Positions 1 through 11,791 of a stretch of 64,000 nt of DNA are shown one piece after another (the first letter of the stretch is position 1; the number at the start of each line of letters is the position of its first letter). Under the pieces are notes generated by a model that worked only from the letters and a program-made list of their open reading frames with translations, was not told the origin of the DNA and searched no databases. The stretch spans positions 620,001 to 684,000 of the forward strand of contig JACKQL020000022.1 in the NCBI GenBank assembly GCA_018296165.2, written 5' to 3'. This DNA is from Termitomyces sp. T153 (Eukaryota; Basidiomycota; Agaricomycetes; Agaricales; Lyophyllaceae). The translations under genes were made by a program, and so were the position numbers.

Positions 1-1786
1 CTTAGATGAGATGTGGCTGGAAGTGCCCCGGTCTACAAAAACTGGCATTAAGGATATGTGGAAGTGGTGATGTCATTACAATTGAAATCTGCTTGACAGT
101 TCGACCTCTCGTTTGTGCTCCCTCCGGCCCCAATCACCCATCCAACGGAGAGTTCTTGCTCAGGTCCACAAACACCGCCATTGGTCAGCAGCTGATGACA
201 CAGAGTGGGGTTTGGAGGCAACGATAGTGAGTAGAGGAGGGAAGCGCTGGAAAATTCGATGACAACGTGGACAGTGTTGGCAATGGCAATGGCAAATGAT
301 TTGGAAGGCTGAGTACTGATGCATGAATGATTTAATGAGGATCTACAGAGGGGCGTAGACTGCATCGCTCGTTTTTCAACCACATTTGGCGGAAATACTG
401 TTGTAATGAACTCCTGCGCTCAGTTAGATGCTCATTCAATCTAAGATGAACTTTGGGCGGGCCTACTCAGTAAAAATCTTTCGACAGCGAACAGGAAGCG
501 GGAGAAATTAAAGTAATCTATCCTCTTCCTTCCAGCCCCTGCCATCGGGGGCAGGTCTTCGTATCTCCTTGCGATGGTTGGTTGTTTCCGTTATATTGTG
601 AACAATAGAGGTAAAATAAACTTGATGAGTTAAAGCGCTCACAACAGCACACCAACCGATGCATCAAAACTAATGAATAAACTTGTTTGGTCTGATCCCG
701 CCTCTCTCCATCTCTTGATGTCTTCAACTTTCACTTGTAAGATTCATCGACCCCACTGCGGATAAGTTCATAAGGTTCTGTCATCGATGTCGTCGTCAAT
801 ATTGTCCGAGTATTTGGTCTTGTACTTCAACCACGTTGCTGCGCGATGAGTTCGAGTGAGATTCTGAACCGTCAAGGAGAGTCCGCTCTGAGGATAATGG
901 ATGGTGCCGTCGAGGGCGAATGGTCTATCATAGAATTGGTCTTCGGAAGCTGGCATGAGGTTATTTGGATGGGTAATAGTAAAAGCCTGTCAAGTATTGG
1001 AAGTAAAATTTCAGACAAAAAAATAAGACGCGCGAAAGGTGATTCTATCTGTGGATTTGTGGCAATTGATAATTCTGGCAATAAATAACAGCAAACATAA
1101 CAAAACTTTCGATGGGGTAGCCAGATCTTGTTGTCCGGTCGTTTCAGGGTTGTCATCCTTTCTCAAGTTGCCGTTAGTCTTGCTGTTTGTATCAAAGCCG
1201 CAAAAACTGTCCTACACAGCGCCAAGTCCCATCGCGTGCGCTGATCTTCTGTTCGTCTCCACTATCGTCGGACTCTAGCCTGGCCATCCCTCAGCCAAAA
1301 AAGCGCACGAGAGCTCAGGTAATTACGCTGTACCCTCTCAAAAACTACCGCTTTGACCTACGTACGAGTAACGTGAGCCTCAATTAAACATCGAAGTATT
1401 CTTTACAACACTTCCTTACGCCATCAGCCTCCAGAAGGCGGGAAACAGGCTGATATCTCTGTTCGAGCGCCTTGGGAAAGTCCCCATATCAATGAAAGCG
1501 TTGTTGTGCCGTCTGCCCGTACGATCCGTGCGATGAGTTATATCGGACATTGCTTGGTTCTTCAGTCATATGACTCTGCATGTGAATCGTTATTATATCC
1601 TACTTGTCAATTAAGTATACTTTCAAGTAGGGTGTCGACATCATGAGAACCGTAATATTTAACATCATAAAACATTGTACATGAGCGGTTTGAGAAGGGA
1701 AGTATCATGTGGTTCCTAGAAAACGGTACAATAGTGTAAGAAAAATAATACTTACAATTGTACGTACAACCAGTGTAGATACAATG
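1..1786. other. 5' flank, no recognisable gene
   Basis: Only short overlapping open frames on both strands occur here. None shows a recognisable domain or a convincing exon chain. The minus-strand frame at 48-383 has some hydrophobic and Cys-containing stretches, but I cannot tie it to a family. Confidence 0.5.
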
Positions 1787-3210
1787 TCATGCTTCCGCTG
1801 GATCTTGTATTATTATGACATTCGGATACTGATACCGCCAGCGCCGATCAGGTATTCTGTTTGCGGCATCCGCCTGGGCTGGATGCGGACGGTTTTGCGT
1901 TTGTACCCCGACTGCCTCAACAAACCCTTTCATTGCGTCGAAGTATATCCGAGAGTCAAGGGTAGAGTCTTTTGGTGATCAACATTCCAACAATGATTCG
2001 ATTGATACAAAGTTCACCATGAGTCCCATGTTTCATCATTACAAACTTATCGTGTTCCGGGAGAACATCGGATGCAGTTTCAGTGTCGTCTGGAGCTGAC
2101 CACGGCACAGACCAACGGAACCATGACTTCCTGGGAATACCGCGTTTTTGAGCAGCTTGCCACAGTTTGTCCATTAGTTGTACCGGAACTACATCATCCC
2201 GGCGACCGCTGACCATAAGAATGGGCGTAGTTGTTGGTATCAGGCGCAGCTTGTCAATAGAGCGCCATTCTTGCGTACAGATGAATGAAAGCGGGCCGAT
2301 GATGGGCCAGGTGCGCACTATGTCAGGAATGGAAGTGAAAGTGTTTGAGACCATGACAGCTGCAACGTGGGAGGGATTGCGACTTGCGAGGTCGATGGCA
2401 ACGCCGCCGCCGAGAGAATGGCCACAGACGATCTTCAGAAAGAGTGTGACGATATGATTGCATGAAAGAATGAAAGCATACAATTGGGACGTGTGCAAGG
2501 TAGGGTTGAGACAGAATATAATCGAGCGCAGTCTGCGCGTCGATCCTCAGGCCTGAATATTGACATCAGTATCATAACTAGAGACGATTAACGACCAAAT
2601 TCGCACCCGCTTCAGTCGGTTTCCCACCAGAGAAACCGTATCTGTTCGAGAAGTTTTGAGGCAAGATAAATCTTATCAAGCAAGTCATACGTACCCTCGA
2701 TAAGAAAGCAAGAAGACATTACATTTCATTTCGTGCAGTTTGCACGCCGTTACAAAGCATTGATAGTTGTGCATGGCGTTCCCATGGCAAACAATAACAG
2801 TCGCCCGTGCCTCTGCGGCTGCTTCCGTGAGTTCCACTCGTTCATCGACAATTTCGTTTGCATTGATATTAATATCTTCGTTTGAACTGGTTAACGAAGT
2901 GCGAGTCTGTGGAAACAGATAACAGGCCAAGTCTATTCCGTCCGGGGTCTTCAAGAGGGGTGCCATATATGGGACACGAGGCATTTCTGTGAGGCGTCGT
3001 AGTCAGTCGAAGCTTGAAGTCAGTCTGACATGAATCGAGAGCACCCCATGGTATCCGATGTGTGAGGGGTCCGAATGCTGCTGGGTAGACCAAGAGCCTC
3101 TGGCCATAACGCACGACCTGCACAGGTCACGAAGTGAAAAGTTGAACGTAGGAGAAAAGGTTGCCACCTACAAGGCCTAGAATTTCTTTGATTGTCATAG
3201 TAGTAGCCAT
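1787..3210 (-). CDS. ABHD13/BEM46-type alpha/beta hydrolase
   Basis: Serine hydrolase of the alpha/beta-hydrolase fold, most like the ABHD13/BEM46 group of membrane-associated hydrolases, whose natural substrate is unsettled. I join seven exons: 3210-3172, 3117-3045, 2986-2695, 2641-2552 region, 2552-2482, 2432-2018 and 1968-1787. Visible in order are LLKTPDGIDLACYLFPQ, the oxyanion strand VIVCHGNAMHN, RGYGFSGGKPTEAGLRID, the nucleophile elbow GHSLGGG, the acid in SGRRDDVVP and the catalytic His in KHGTHD. Exon 1 encodes a short N-terminus ending ILGL, spliced in phase 0 to VVRYGQRLLVYPA, as in family members with an N-terminal membrane-proximal segment. The stop follows a basic tail (PDRRWRYQYP). 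All phases join without frame breaks, so the gene looks intact. The substrate cannot be predicted. Confidence 0.88.
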
Positions 3211-3588
3211 CAGAAGTTGCGGGGCGCGCTAATGAAATGGCTGGGCTTCAGATCAAATCTCTTCCAAGTATTTATAGCTTCTTAAAAGATGATAGACGCC
3301 TGGAGGGCCGGCGAAACGTGTCCCGTCAACATTGCACGTCAACGGCGGAATAGCCAAAATTAAAAAACGTTGTAGCTTCGCGCCAAAACACTGGAGTCAT
3401 CCTCAATATTTGTTGATATTTGTCTCGTGGATTTCCTCACGGAATTGAGCAACCCTCAAAATATACTACCGTAGCGAACATTGGCGCTCATCAAAGGAGC
3501 TTGACCAGAGCTGGGCAAAAATTCTCGGCATCAGAGTATATTACACAAATCAAAACGTACGTTCTAATGCCTGTGAGTAAGCAGGTCT
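3211..3588. other. Intergenic spacer
   Basis: Promoter-side spacer of the hydrolase and downstream side of the next minus-strand gene. A plus frame at 3420-3608 has no recognisable content. Nothing else is seen. Confidence 0.5.
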
Positions 3589-4086
3589 CTAGTAAACAAA
3601 TGAAATAATCGCCAATACGATCGTCAATAGAAGATATAAAACCGTGAACACCACCAGGGGACCAATGAGGCCACGAAACATCCCCAAGGCGATCCCTATG
3701 TAGCTCTGATCTCCAAGAGCAAGTATTCCCGCTCCTCCTCCAATCATACTATAGAAGAGTTCTGCCCCGACGAGAGAAAATTGATATGGAAATGACTCGG
3801 TACATGTCACATCGTCTCCCTGTCCGAGAAAGACAAGGAATGGTATGGTGAAGAGAGCGCCCCCTATGAACCCACTTAAAGCGGACGTAAGAAGTGAATT
3901 GGCAGGGAGATTGCAAGGACAGACAGAGCGCAGGACACTGCTGCCTACGACGTGATATAGGGCGTATTTAACGGACGTGAGGGATGCTTCGATAATAGCG
4001 AAGGGATCGACACGGGAAGATGCCGAAAATCTTGGTCGCAAGAACCAAGGTCGGAAAGAGGACGACGGTTCATCGACATCGGACAT
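3589..4086 (-). CDS. Small multi-pass membrane protein (paralog of the gene at 27379)
   Basis: Single-exon gene for 165 residues. After a polar N-terminus come at least three hydrophobic Gly-rich segments: SGFIGGALFTIPFLVFLG (about residues 90-108), the stretch around AELFYSMIGGGAGILALG (about 118-140) and a C-terminal helix LYLLLTIVLAIISFVY. The shared block EASLTSVKYALYH and the GG-A-FTIP motif recur in the plus-strand gene at 27379-27900, so the two are clear paralogs. I do not recognise the family and assign no function. The start is the first Met of the frame. The two copies lie in opposite orientations on either side of the ADP-ribosylation cluster. Confidence 0.75.
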   Translation of the reverse strand: MSDVDEPSSSFRPWFLRPRFSASSRVDPFAIIEASLTSVKYALYHVVGSSVLRSVCPCNLPANSLLTSALSGFIGGALFTIPFLVFLGQGDDVTCTESFPYQFSLVGAELFYSMIGGGAGILALGDQSYIGIALGMFRGLIGPLVVFTVLYLLLTIVLAIISFVY

Positions 4087-5360
4087 GCTTATATATCTAC
4101 GAGTGGAGTTGGTAATGATCCGATGTCATGCGAGAACAACTTACTTCCAAGATTTGAGAGAACGTTGGTAAAACGTCGCGAAATGCAGAGTTTTATACAC
4201 TCATTCCACCGTTTCAAAGGTCAGTAGAATCGGTCTTCAGCTGGTCGGTACCGATGATGGCCTAGAGTCCACATCTGACCCGTCAAAGCGTAGTAAATGT
4301 GCGTTGCTCAAAAAGGGCATGAAGTCGAGACGGAAAGGACTTCAAAGCGTTCAAATTGACGCCCTCTGACATCTTTGGTGCTTACCGGCATTCTACATAC
4401 TCTCCTAACTGAAACAGATGTCCTCTATGTATTCATCATACTTCCGACCCGCAACAACTGCCAGCGACTAGATTCGCCGAGGAAACACGAGTCGAGCATA
4501 GATTTTCTCACGAACAGTGTCTATAGAAGCTAAATCACTGAGTTTTTACTAGAAGAGAAAACCCCCCCAGAATTTTGCCATCGCAGAGGTACATGTCAGC
4601 CAGGATTTCCGGTATACGGAGTCTGCCCTACAGGACTAGGCAGAAATGATGAGCCTTCTTCCATCAACCTGCCGAAGCATATAGGACGAACAGACTTCGT
4701 GAGGCGGATATCCATCCGTTATCAGTCGGCGATGCAGTCTATTGAGTGACCGACTCACCGAATATTACATTGTAATCAAATGACATCCCGCGCTCAGAAG
4801 AATGGGAAACACGATGACTCATCAGCTCATCACGACTACTTTCTTTTTACGGTTAAAACACTGTGATTTCAAGTTGATGTGTCAAAGAAGTTGGATGCTG
4901 AGATGAAGTCAGGCCAGAGTAATAATCTTCGACATCACAGCAGGAGATGGGGCTTTGGAGTTTCCGATGATTGGACCGTTTCAGCCGCAGTGGCAAGCTC
5001 TGTACCAGAACTACCAAAGAAAGAAGACCCAGGAGGACAACATCTGCAGGTATGAGAATATCATCTTCGGACGTTTCATATCTCTTGCATTGATATGGAA
5101 CTTGCATTGGGGATTCTGCAGTCGTCTTTTTGTCAGTTGAATTTGCTTCTCAATATTCAGCATCTCGGCGTGGTTAGTCAAAATCAATATCGACATCTGT
5201 TCACAGGTACCTAAAGTCTCTGAATGTTTTTTCTATCAAGTTCTGACGTTGTTTGGGTTACGTTGGTGCCGATGAGGTAGGTCAACAGCAAATTATGCTA
5301 GTGCGACTTCAACGAAGGAAGTTGCTCGGAACTTCAGTCATCAAGACAACATAGTAAATC
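4087..5360. other. Long spacer without a supported gene
   Basis: About 1.3 kb. Overlapping minus frames near 4853-5196 include a hydrophobic stretch (VVLLGLLSLVVLVQSLPL), but no family resemblance or clean exon chain was found. A run of eight or nine C lies near 4561. Confidence 0.4.
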
Positions 5361-6475
5361 ATGCTTTTGATTGATCAGAAGTCAAGATATACATACATGG
5401 TACACGAGGCTCGTGGCAGGTGTCTTTGGCTGTGGCTTCGTTCTGTCATTTCATACCCTTCTTCGAGCGTTAGAACCTTTACCAACTATTTACCTCCCCT
5501 TCATCCTCTAATGACATCAGCTGTTTTGGCTACTCAATCTTCTCTATCCCACCAGGAAACAACTGGTGCTCCGCGAACCCTCTACTCCAATACACTCGTT
5601 ACCCTGATTGTCCTCATCTGCGTTTTGTTCCTCTCCGCATATCTTTGCGCTCTTATAGTGATGTATCGATACGCACGAAATCATCCTCGAGCCCTGAACA
5701 AGAAATCCGGGGTGTACCTTCAACGTTATGCTCCAGGTTGGTGTCCCCGCGACGTCATTGCTCATTCTAAAATTTTCTGCAGCTTTTTATCTATTCCTCG
5801 TCATAAGCAGCCTTTTTGAGGTGCGGACCTTTTTTACAGTCGACTTCGCACTTAGCTTTCTCTCTGTAGTCATCTCTCTCAGGCTGGCTGCTGGTTCAGG
5901 ACGCGTATCTCGAGAACTTCCCAAACTCCCAAAGTCGCAGATCAGCCGCTCTCCTCTTGTTAGTTGCATTTGCGACTCGTGATCACGTCTATCTTTTGTC
6001 TGAAATGTTCCCTACAGATTTTGCGCATGCTGGACATCGCTTACTAGTGGCACATACAGTATGCTCTTCCTGCATCCCAGATGGACTGAGTATTGTATAT
6101 CTTCCATTGGTGCCCAGGCTCTTTGGCTTTTGGTCACCTTGATTTTATGGACCGTCGGGGCAGGTGTTTTGAATGCAGCACTTCCGCAGTTACTTTTGAG
6201 GGCTCAATGTGGTTCTCTCGCGTATTGCAGACAAATACAAGGTCTTTTCGGTACGTTACTACCATCAAGCCACACGTAACATACTTCCTTACACGTGTTT
6301 GATATCTAGCTGTTGCGGTTCTAACTACGTGCGTTCACAGATTCTTCTCCAATCCGAGATCACCCTGATTTTTTCTACTAGTCTGGCTTTGACTGGGGGC
6401 TTGTTTGTGTTGATATGGGCTGCGAAGAGTTTTACTTTTTGCATACCTGTATTGCGTCGGAAGTCTGAGGCTTGA
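5361..6475 (+). CDS. Multi-pass membrane protein, family not recognised
   Basis: Fungal membrane protein with several predicted helices. Visible hydrophobic exons read LVTLIVLICVLFLSAYLCAL, then AFYLFLVISSLFE after an intron near 5734-5779, then SLSGWLLVQDAYLE and RRSAALLLLVAFATRDHVY after an intron near 5820-5868. After an intron at about 6060-6118 follows ALWLLVTLILWTVGAGVLNAALP. The final exon, if read to 6475, adds a further helix (TSLALTGGLFVLIWAAK). The layout suggests six or seven membrane spans, as in many Agaricomycete 7-TM-like proteins. The first exon and the last intron do not join cleanly by eye, so both ends are uncertain and a frame break is possible. Function unknown. Confidence 0.55.
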
Positions 6476-6538
6476 TATCGGACTTCGTCCTATTGACAGA
6501 AGATATTTATCATTGATTTATTGGACTCTCCTCGTGAT

Positions 6539-7616
6539 TCAGGATGCCAATGGCATTTTAAATAGTTTCAGAGCACTATACCACACCTGAGCTGCTGGTC
6601 TTTCTGGAGGAAATCCATAGACGACGAGAAAGGCGGGACGTATGGCATCGTCATTGTACACGACAGTCTCCGGGAAATTGAGATCAACACCTGGTTCTCC
6701 TACGATCTGTTATCATAATGAATTAATATAATCGACACTGTTATGGAAGAATCCCACCGAGTGATAACCAGGTGGTGGTCCTGTTAAATGAGTCCCGTTC
6801 TTCAGCCGCCGATAAGGCTTTCCAACGATAACACGGCTTGCCAACATGACACGATATATCGCTTTCGTTGCACCATTCATGACATAATCGTCGGCCTCTA
6901 GAAGAATCTTCAGTCTTATGGTACATTATTGGAAAGAATGTGACAATAGTACTGGAAGAACAAGACGTAGAGTATATGCCCATTCCAAACCTGGAGAACA
7001 TCACTTGTCTGTCCGCGTTGTAAATTCTGGCACTCACCTGCAAAATTTGGTCTTCCGTCCTGTGATATCAAGAGATTGAAATTGATGAGTCGTTGAAACG
7101 GGAGGAAGTAGAACTCACCACACTTTGAAATATCGAAAGAAGAGCCTACGATCGCACAAAGGGGACACTCAGAAAGTCCACAAGGTCTTGTACGGTCCTT
7201 GTTCTCCCCGAGAAGACAACTTCTATTTGTCCCGTGAAAAAGGATCTTTTCAACTGGCCGATTACTATGCTTTTGGGGAGCTAACGAGCTGGCTACACGC
7301 ATCCTAAAAAAAGAAAAGCAAATAAAGCCCAGAAATCCTAACAATCGCCTACTTGTATTGATCAAACGCGTCCAACATCTCCTGGGGTAATCTTATTTCA
7401 AATATGGCACGTATAGGTGGTTTTCTTTTGTTGAGGTGCATCCAGCCATCCTCGAAGGTTTTTTCCACTGATAATTAGTCAGTATTTTCGTGAACGCCTT
7501 GTCGAGGATAGCAAGATCTCACCTGTCTGAAAGGAGGGATGGTTCCTCGGAAGAACCACCACTTCGCTCCGTGTGACCTTTGATTTCTGCAAGGTAAAAT
7601 GGTTATCGTTAGACAT
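6539..7616 (-). CDS. Short PARP-type ADP-ribosyltransferase-like protein without Cys modules
   Basis: PARP-fold catalytic protein, which transfers ADP-ribose from NAD+. Starting at the ATG at 7616, exons join as MSNDNHFTLQ... to VVLPRNHPSFQTVEK, a helix FEDGWMHLNKRKPPIRAIFE, then the NAD-binding strand LFHGTNRSCLLGE (catalytic His in H-G-T). Next come Cys-rich PCGLSECPLC, the strand RFGMGIYSTSCSS (catalytic Tyr), DDYVMNGATKAIY, and PPPGYHSV spliced to IVGEPGVDLNFPETVVYNDD, whose Glu fits the third triad position. Triad H-Y-E is therefore present. Unlike its neighbours it lacks N-terminal Cys modules. The closest relative in the window is the gene at 21189. It is divergent from the gene at 7982, with 365 bases between the starts. 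An upstream 5' exon cannot be excluded. Confidence 0.82.
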
Positions 7617-7981
7617 TGCCACCCTCATTGAAAGATACTATCACTCGTCAAGTCTCGTGGTTATAAATATCAATGCATCACCATCAAATTTCATCGAGAC
7701 TGCTGGAACATGCTGGGAATGGCGCGTACGCGTGTTGTAGTCCATCAAAACCACCCTAAAAGACACAACATGCGGCACCAGTGAGTTTGGTTTGATGCAC
7801 ACGTTGACCGGTCGTTTCATCTCATCTGAAGAGAAAACGAGATATAAGCAAGGCATAAAGATGGCTGATGTAACCGGTGGGGAAGATACCGAACTCCGTT
7901 TAATAAGTATGGCATATAGATTGGACGTATGTTTCCACCCCGATAGTCGATACCTGTCTGCAATTCCAGGCTCATCAGAAT

Positions 7982-9158
7982 ATGTCGCGATCATTTTTCA
8001 AGAAAGCTAATCAGGCACCGCAGCTTGAGCTTTGTGAGGTACGAGGGACAGGTATGTAGGATGGCATAAATTCAACTTCATCCAGGCATGCGGCGTGAGG
8101 CCGAAATACGTGGAGGCGGATGGAACAAAGCACCCATATTGCGGAAGGACATGCGCACGACAATCTCGGGCTGTGAGTTCCATAGAATGTCTCCACCGTA
8201 GCTGCCATGCGCTGGGGAAGACCGGCTTTGCTGGCTTTTGTTGTGAGAAGCACGCAAAGTAAGTGTAAAATATCTAGCCAATTTGAAACCTGATAATACC
8301 AATGATAACGTTCTACAGGTATGGCGTATCAAGCGGATCGGTGGAAGGATGTACAAATTGTAAGGATATGCCACAAATGATTGGCACGCTGTGCGGGTCC
8401 TGCAATCTCTTGGCCAACAAGAAAAAGGGTCTGAAAGAATTGTCACCAACTAGCAAAGAGTTCAAAGATTGTGAGCAATCCAAAACCTCCACATTGACAC
8501 ATCCAACCATGTTCTCGTCAGATCAAAGACATTTCTCTGAACAATGGAAACGACCAGGATACCTAGCTCCTAGAATCGCTAAAATATTTCTGATTGATAA
8601 CCCTCGCGATGCTCGAGACAAGCAGCACGCTAGTAGGTCAGTGACTCGTGGATCTGTATGAGCTAGTCTGACAATATGAGACAGAAAAGATTATCTGTCT
8701 GCAATTGAGATACGAACTTACCACAGTTCTCAATGTATCTGCAATTTCGGTGACACCAACTTGGAACTATGCAGCTACAAATCGTGTGGTATATGCTGTA
8801 TCGCCAGATCCTCCTTTGGATTTCTTGCGTTTGGAGCTCGCTTCAACCACGGGCGGTAGGTCATTCATTCCTTGTGATGATGCAAAAAGCCTAAGTCCTC
8901 TGCTCTTAGATTCGGGGACGGGATCTATTCTTATCGAAACCCAGCTCTTGCTGATCGATTCGCAACGTCATGTACGAGTTCGCCCTATCGCGTGTCTCTT
9001 GGCTGCAGTGTTATCGTTGACGGAAGCAGCACGGTAGGCACCTGGTCGTACGATCTGATCCATGCTGATAGGGACTTCAGAATGCTGATGACGCACCGAT
9101 CGTCGTGAGGAATTCCGACGCTATAATTCCTATTTGCATATTTGTCTACCATATGTAG
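7982..9158 (+). CDS. PARP-like protein with Cys modules and a degenerate catalytic triad
   Basis: The exon chain starts at the ATG at 7982 (ends LELCE at 8038), continues at 8086 with ACGVRPKYVE and YCGRTCARQ (a C-x2-C, C-x3-C module split by the intron), then ECLHRSCHALGKTGFAGFCC..H (a C-x4-C, C-x3-H type module). After an intron ending at 8318 comes CTNCKDMPQMIGTLCGSC. The helix HFSEQWKRPGYLAPRIAKIF follows. The catalytic region reads YHSSQCIC where active copies have WHGT, then CSYKSCGICC, RFGDGIYSYRNPALADRF, and finally DDAPIVVRNSDAIIP before the stop. Tyr is kept, H-G-T has become H-S-S, and the Glu position is occupied by Ala or Pro. The frame is open throughout, so it may be an expressed but catalytically inactive paralog, or a very young pseudogene. 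Confidence 0.72.
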
Positions 9159-10009
9159 ATATGTGTAGTTTGACCTCAATAGCGGTAATTGCCAGTCTGT
9201 ATTCAATTTTTGGCGCTATGAGCTGTTGATTAAAGGGTTTCTCGAAGAGTTGAGGAAAAATACTCTGTGAGGGCTGCTTGAGGGGCGCCAGTAGATAAGA
9301 AATCTTATTAATCTCAGCTATGAATTCGTTGACCTCATGCCCAACTATAATTCAGAAAGCATCGAGCATCAATTGAGGTCAGGGGACGTCAAAAAGCTTA
9401 GTTTAAATTTAAAGTGAGGATCGAACGGAGCACGTGGACAACACGTGAGTGAAGCCGGGTTGAAAACGAGGTCAAAACTAAGTGCATAGATCTTGATGAT
9501 TTGCCAGGTCCGACCGGATATCAAGTCGTTTCGCAATATGAGATCAATGTATCTGCTGCTCAAGCTCATGTCTAAGTTTAGCCTCGTCTTGGCAAGCTGA
9601 GGTGCCAAGCTTGTCATCGTCTCAGTCGAAATGCCCCCACCGTTCTAGATTCAAGTTGTACGCTTTGTCCTCCGTTCTAAGGCTAGAACTTTTTGCTATC
9701 TAGGTCGAGTGACAGGTTTTGTGCACAAAGACGATAAGGTTCGTCACCAGTTTCGTCGCGAGCTCTAGCAGTTTCCAGCGAGATGCTCACTCCTTTCTGT
9801 GTAGCAAGTACATAAACATGCATCAGTTTTGTCATAAGAATCTCAGGATGACTAGTATTGCTGCAAACAGTATGTATCCACTGGATATCAGTATTGTAGC
9901 AAAGGGTGTAGAGCTGAAGCTGCAGAAACTCTGCCCTCTCCATCTGTTTGTGATATATGTATTCAAAGACCTTCTAGGCTGATCCATTTAAGAATCTGCT
10001 TTTCAACCA
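9159..10009. other. Spacer, no supported gene
   Basis: About 850 bases between two members of the transferase cluster. Short frames only. It may contain unrecognised 5' exons of the pseudogene that follows. Confidence 0.4.
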
Positions 10010-11396
10010 CAGAACTAAACCCAAAATATTGTGATCCGGTTTCTGGCATTGTTCATTCGTTCTGCAGAGAAACTTGTGCAGTACAGCTCAAAGCAAAAGC
10101 CCTCTGTGACGTATGCTTTTGCACACATCGTTGATTCCGTTTAATTGTTATGTCAGAATCGTAATCAACAGCCAAAATACCACGATCGCTCGACGGGCAA
10201 AATTCATCGATTTTGTGGTCAAACTCGTGCAAACTAGGTTGCGTCTTCTCCGAATGCGCAATAAAGTACATAGACATCCATGTCAAATATCCCACATGGT
10301 ATTATGTCCCCTACATGCTGTAATACTTTTGATCGTATGAGACGTCCCATTCCTTTCCCAGAGACTTGCCTGATTTCTGGATGCGACGAACCGACCCATT
10401 CAGTACACTCTGACTTTTGTGGAGTTCGTCATAGAGAGTGCGTTTGACGAATTTTAATAATCATAGTGGATATCAATGTACATACTAGTATTGGCAGAAC
10501 CATGTGCTTGTGGTATCGCAAAAGATCTAAATACCCAGATTTGGCGTTCTGCAGCACAACAGTGAAGAGGCTCAAGGCCCAATACTTCTTTCGATTCTGA
10601 GAGGCCATGGTTCATACATGGGCGGTGCGTCAAGTGCATCCCTTTTCAAATAGACACCATGTCGAAGTCATTTCGACAGTGAAGAACCAGTTTGCCAGCT
10701 CCTGGAGGCAAGCGAACACAGCTTGTCCATGAATCTATAAAATCGTTTTGCCTCAAGCTTCACGTCAGGCATATGAGTTGTACCGGTAACGATGCTTTTC
10801 CAATTCAATCCATGATTGTATTCACTAAACTGACCGTACTCCTGAAAGCGATTTGGTGGGAACGCGAGCTCAGTTCTGCAGCAAAAGGTATGCCTCAGGC
10901 AATCAGAATAGGCGGTGGCATGATACGCGGCGCGACTGACAAATTGGCGACAGAGGGAAGATTTTCCTCTGTCCTTCAGAAACCTGTTGTGTGTGCATCC
11001 AGATGTCTAATAAAACGAAGAAGGTTGCACAGATGTTCACTTTCCCTGAAGTGATCAGTTTTTGTTGGAGATTATCTCACGATGCTAAGTTAATAACTTA
11101 CCTACTCATTGAAGTAAAAACAACATTACTTCATTTTGAGGCTGTACCGACCATTATCGACAGCTCTCACAACTATGCGAAGAACGGTGGTTTACCAAGT
11201 ACAACCAAGGCTATGTTACTGAATCATGTGGTCGTTGGTAAAGGATCCAAGCTCCCAACCAGTCCGCCTGGATACGATTCGCCAACTTTTTGACTGGCAT
11301 CAAGTTCTCGGCAAAGTGGGACAAGGTGTGGGTGCGGAAGAATGCATTGTTTACAACGATGATGCCATCGGGCCAGCGTATCTATTGATTATATGA
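10010..11396 (+). pseudogene. Decayed PARP-type ADP-ribosyltransferase with Cys modules
   Basis: All expected parts occur in order but are broken. Cys modules: KYCDPVSGIVHSFCRETC, then KYHDRSTGKIHRFCGQTR, where the last Cys is now Arg and a stop follows, then CLISGCDEPTHSVHSDFC..RH, then the CLW module as MCLWYRKRSKYPDLAFC, whose first CxxC has a Tyr in place of the second Cys. The linker EEAQGPILLSILRGH is in another frame. The catalytic strand appears as RRWHDTRRD followed by TGA where a Cys codon is expected, so H-G-T is H-D-T. The sequence before QAYELYR is shifted by one base. Later exons (HNYAKNG, GKGSKL, PPGYDS, EECIVYNDDAIGPAYL) are still readable to the stop at 11394-11396. Several frame breaks, a nonsense codon and loss of a catalytic Gly make this a pseudogene. 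Confidence 0.85.
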
Positions 11397-11791
11397 TGCC
11401 TGAGATGAGGCATGCATCAGGCCTTCAGGCTTCAGGTATCATGTTCTGTGGGCGGCTTTCTCGGATAATTGAATCAAAGTAACACTCTTCTGAAGATGCT
11501 ACATTCTTATATTTCTCGAATCGCAGTCTCCTAGAGATTTAGCATTAGGAGTTATTGGGCTATGAAGCGGCATAGCTTCGAGAATTCTGTTCGTCCAGGG
11601 CATGGCCGTATAGACATCATCTCATGATATATCACAACATTGATGACAACATGCACAACGTTAACACGTTTTTTTAGCAGCTTGTTAATGCATGTTTAGA
11701 TTTCCAGAAAATGTACAAGGAGAGCATCAATTTGAAAAGCCGGAATCCAGAGAATATTGTATAGTAGGAAAAAGCGGAACGTAATCATATA
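11397..11791. other. Convergent intergenic spacer
   Basis: About 395 bases between the 3' end of the pseudogene and the 3' end of the minus-strand Cys-module gene. No coding signal seen. Confidence 0.5.

Noticed and set aside
7641..7994. Minus-strand open frame of 117 residues between the genes at 6539 and 7982
   Set aside because: It lies in the shared upstream region of two divergent genes, overlaps the first codons of one, and has no family resemblance or codon pattern.
8160..8188. Possible 29-base intron in the degenerate transferase gene
   Set aside because: Too short for the intron size seen in all neighbours; reading through gives a good C-x4-C...C-x3-H module.
10053..10340. Separate short gene on either strand
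   Set aside because: These frames cover the Cys modules of the transferase pseudogene and are explained by it.
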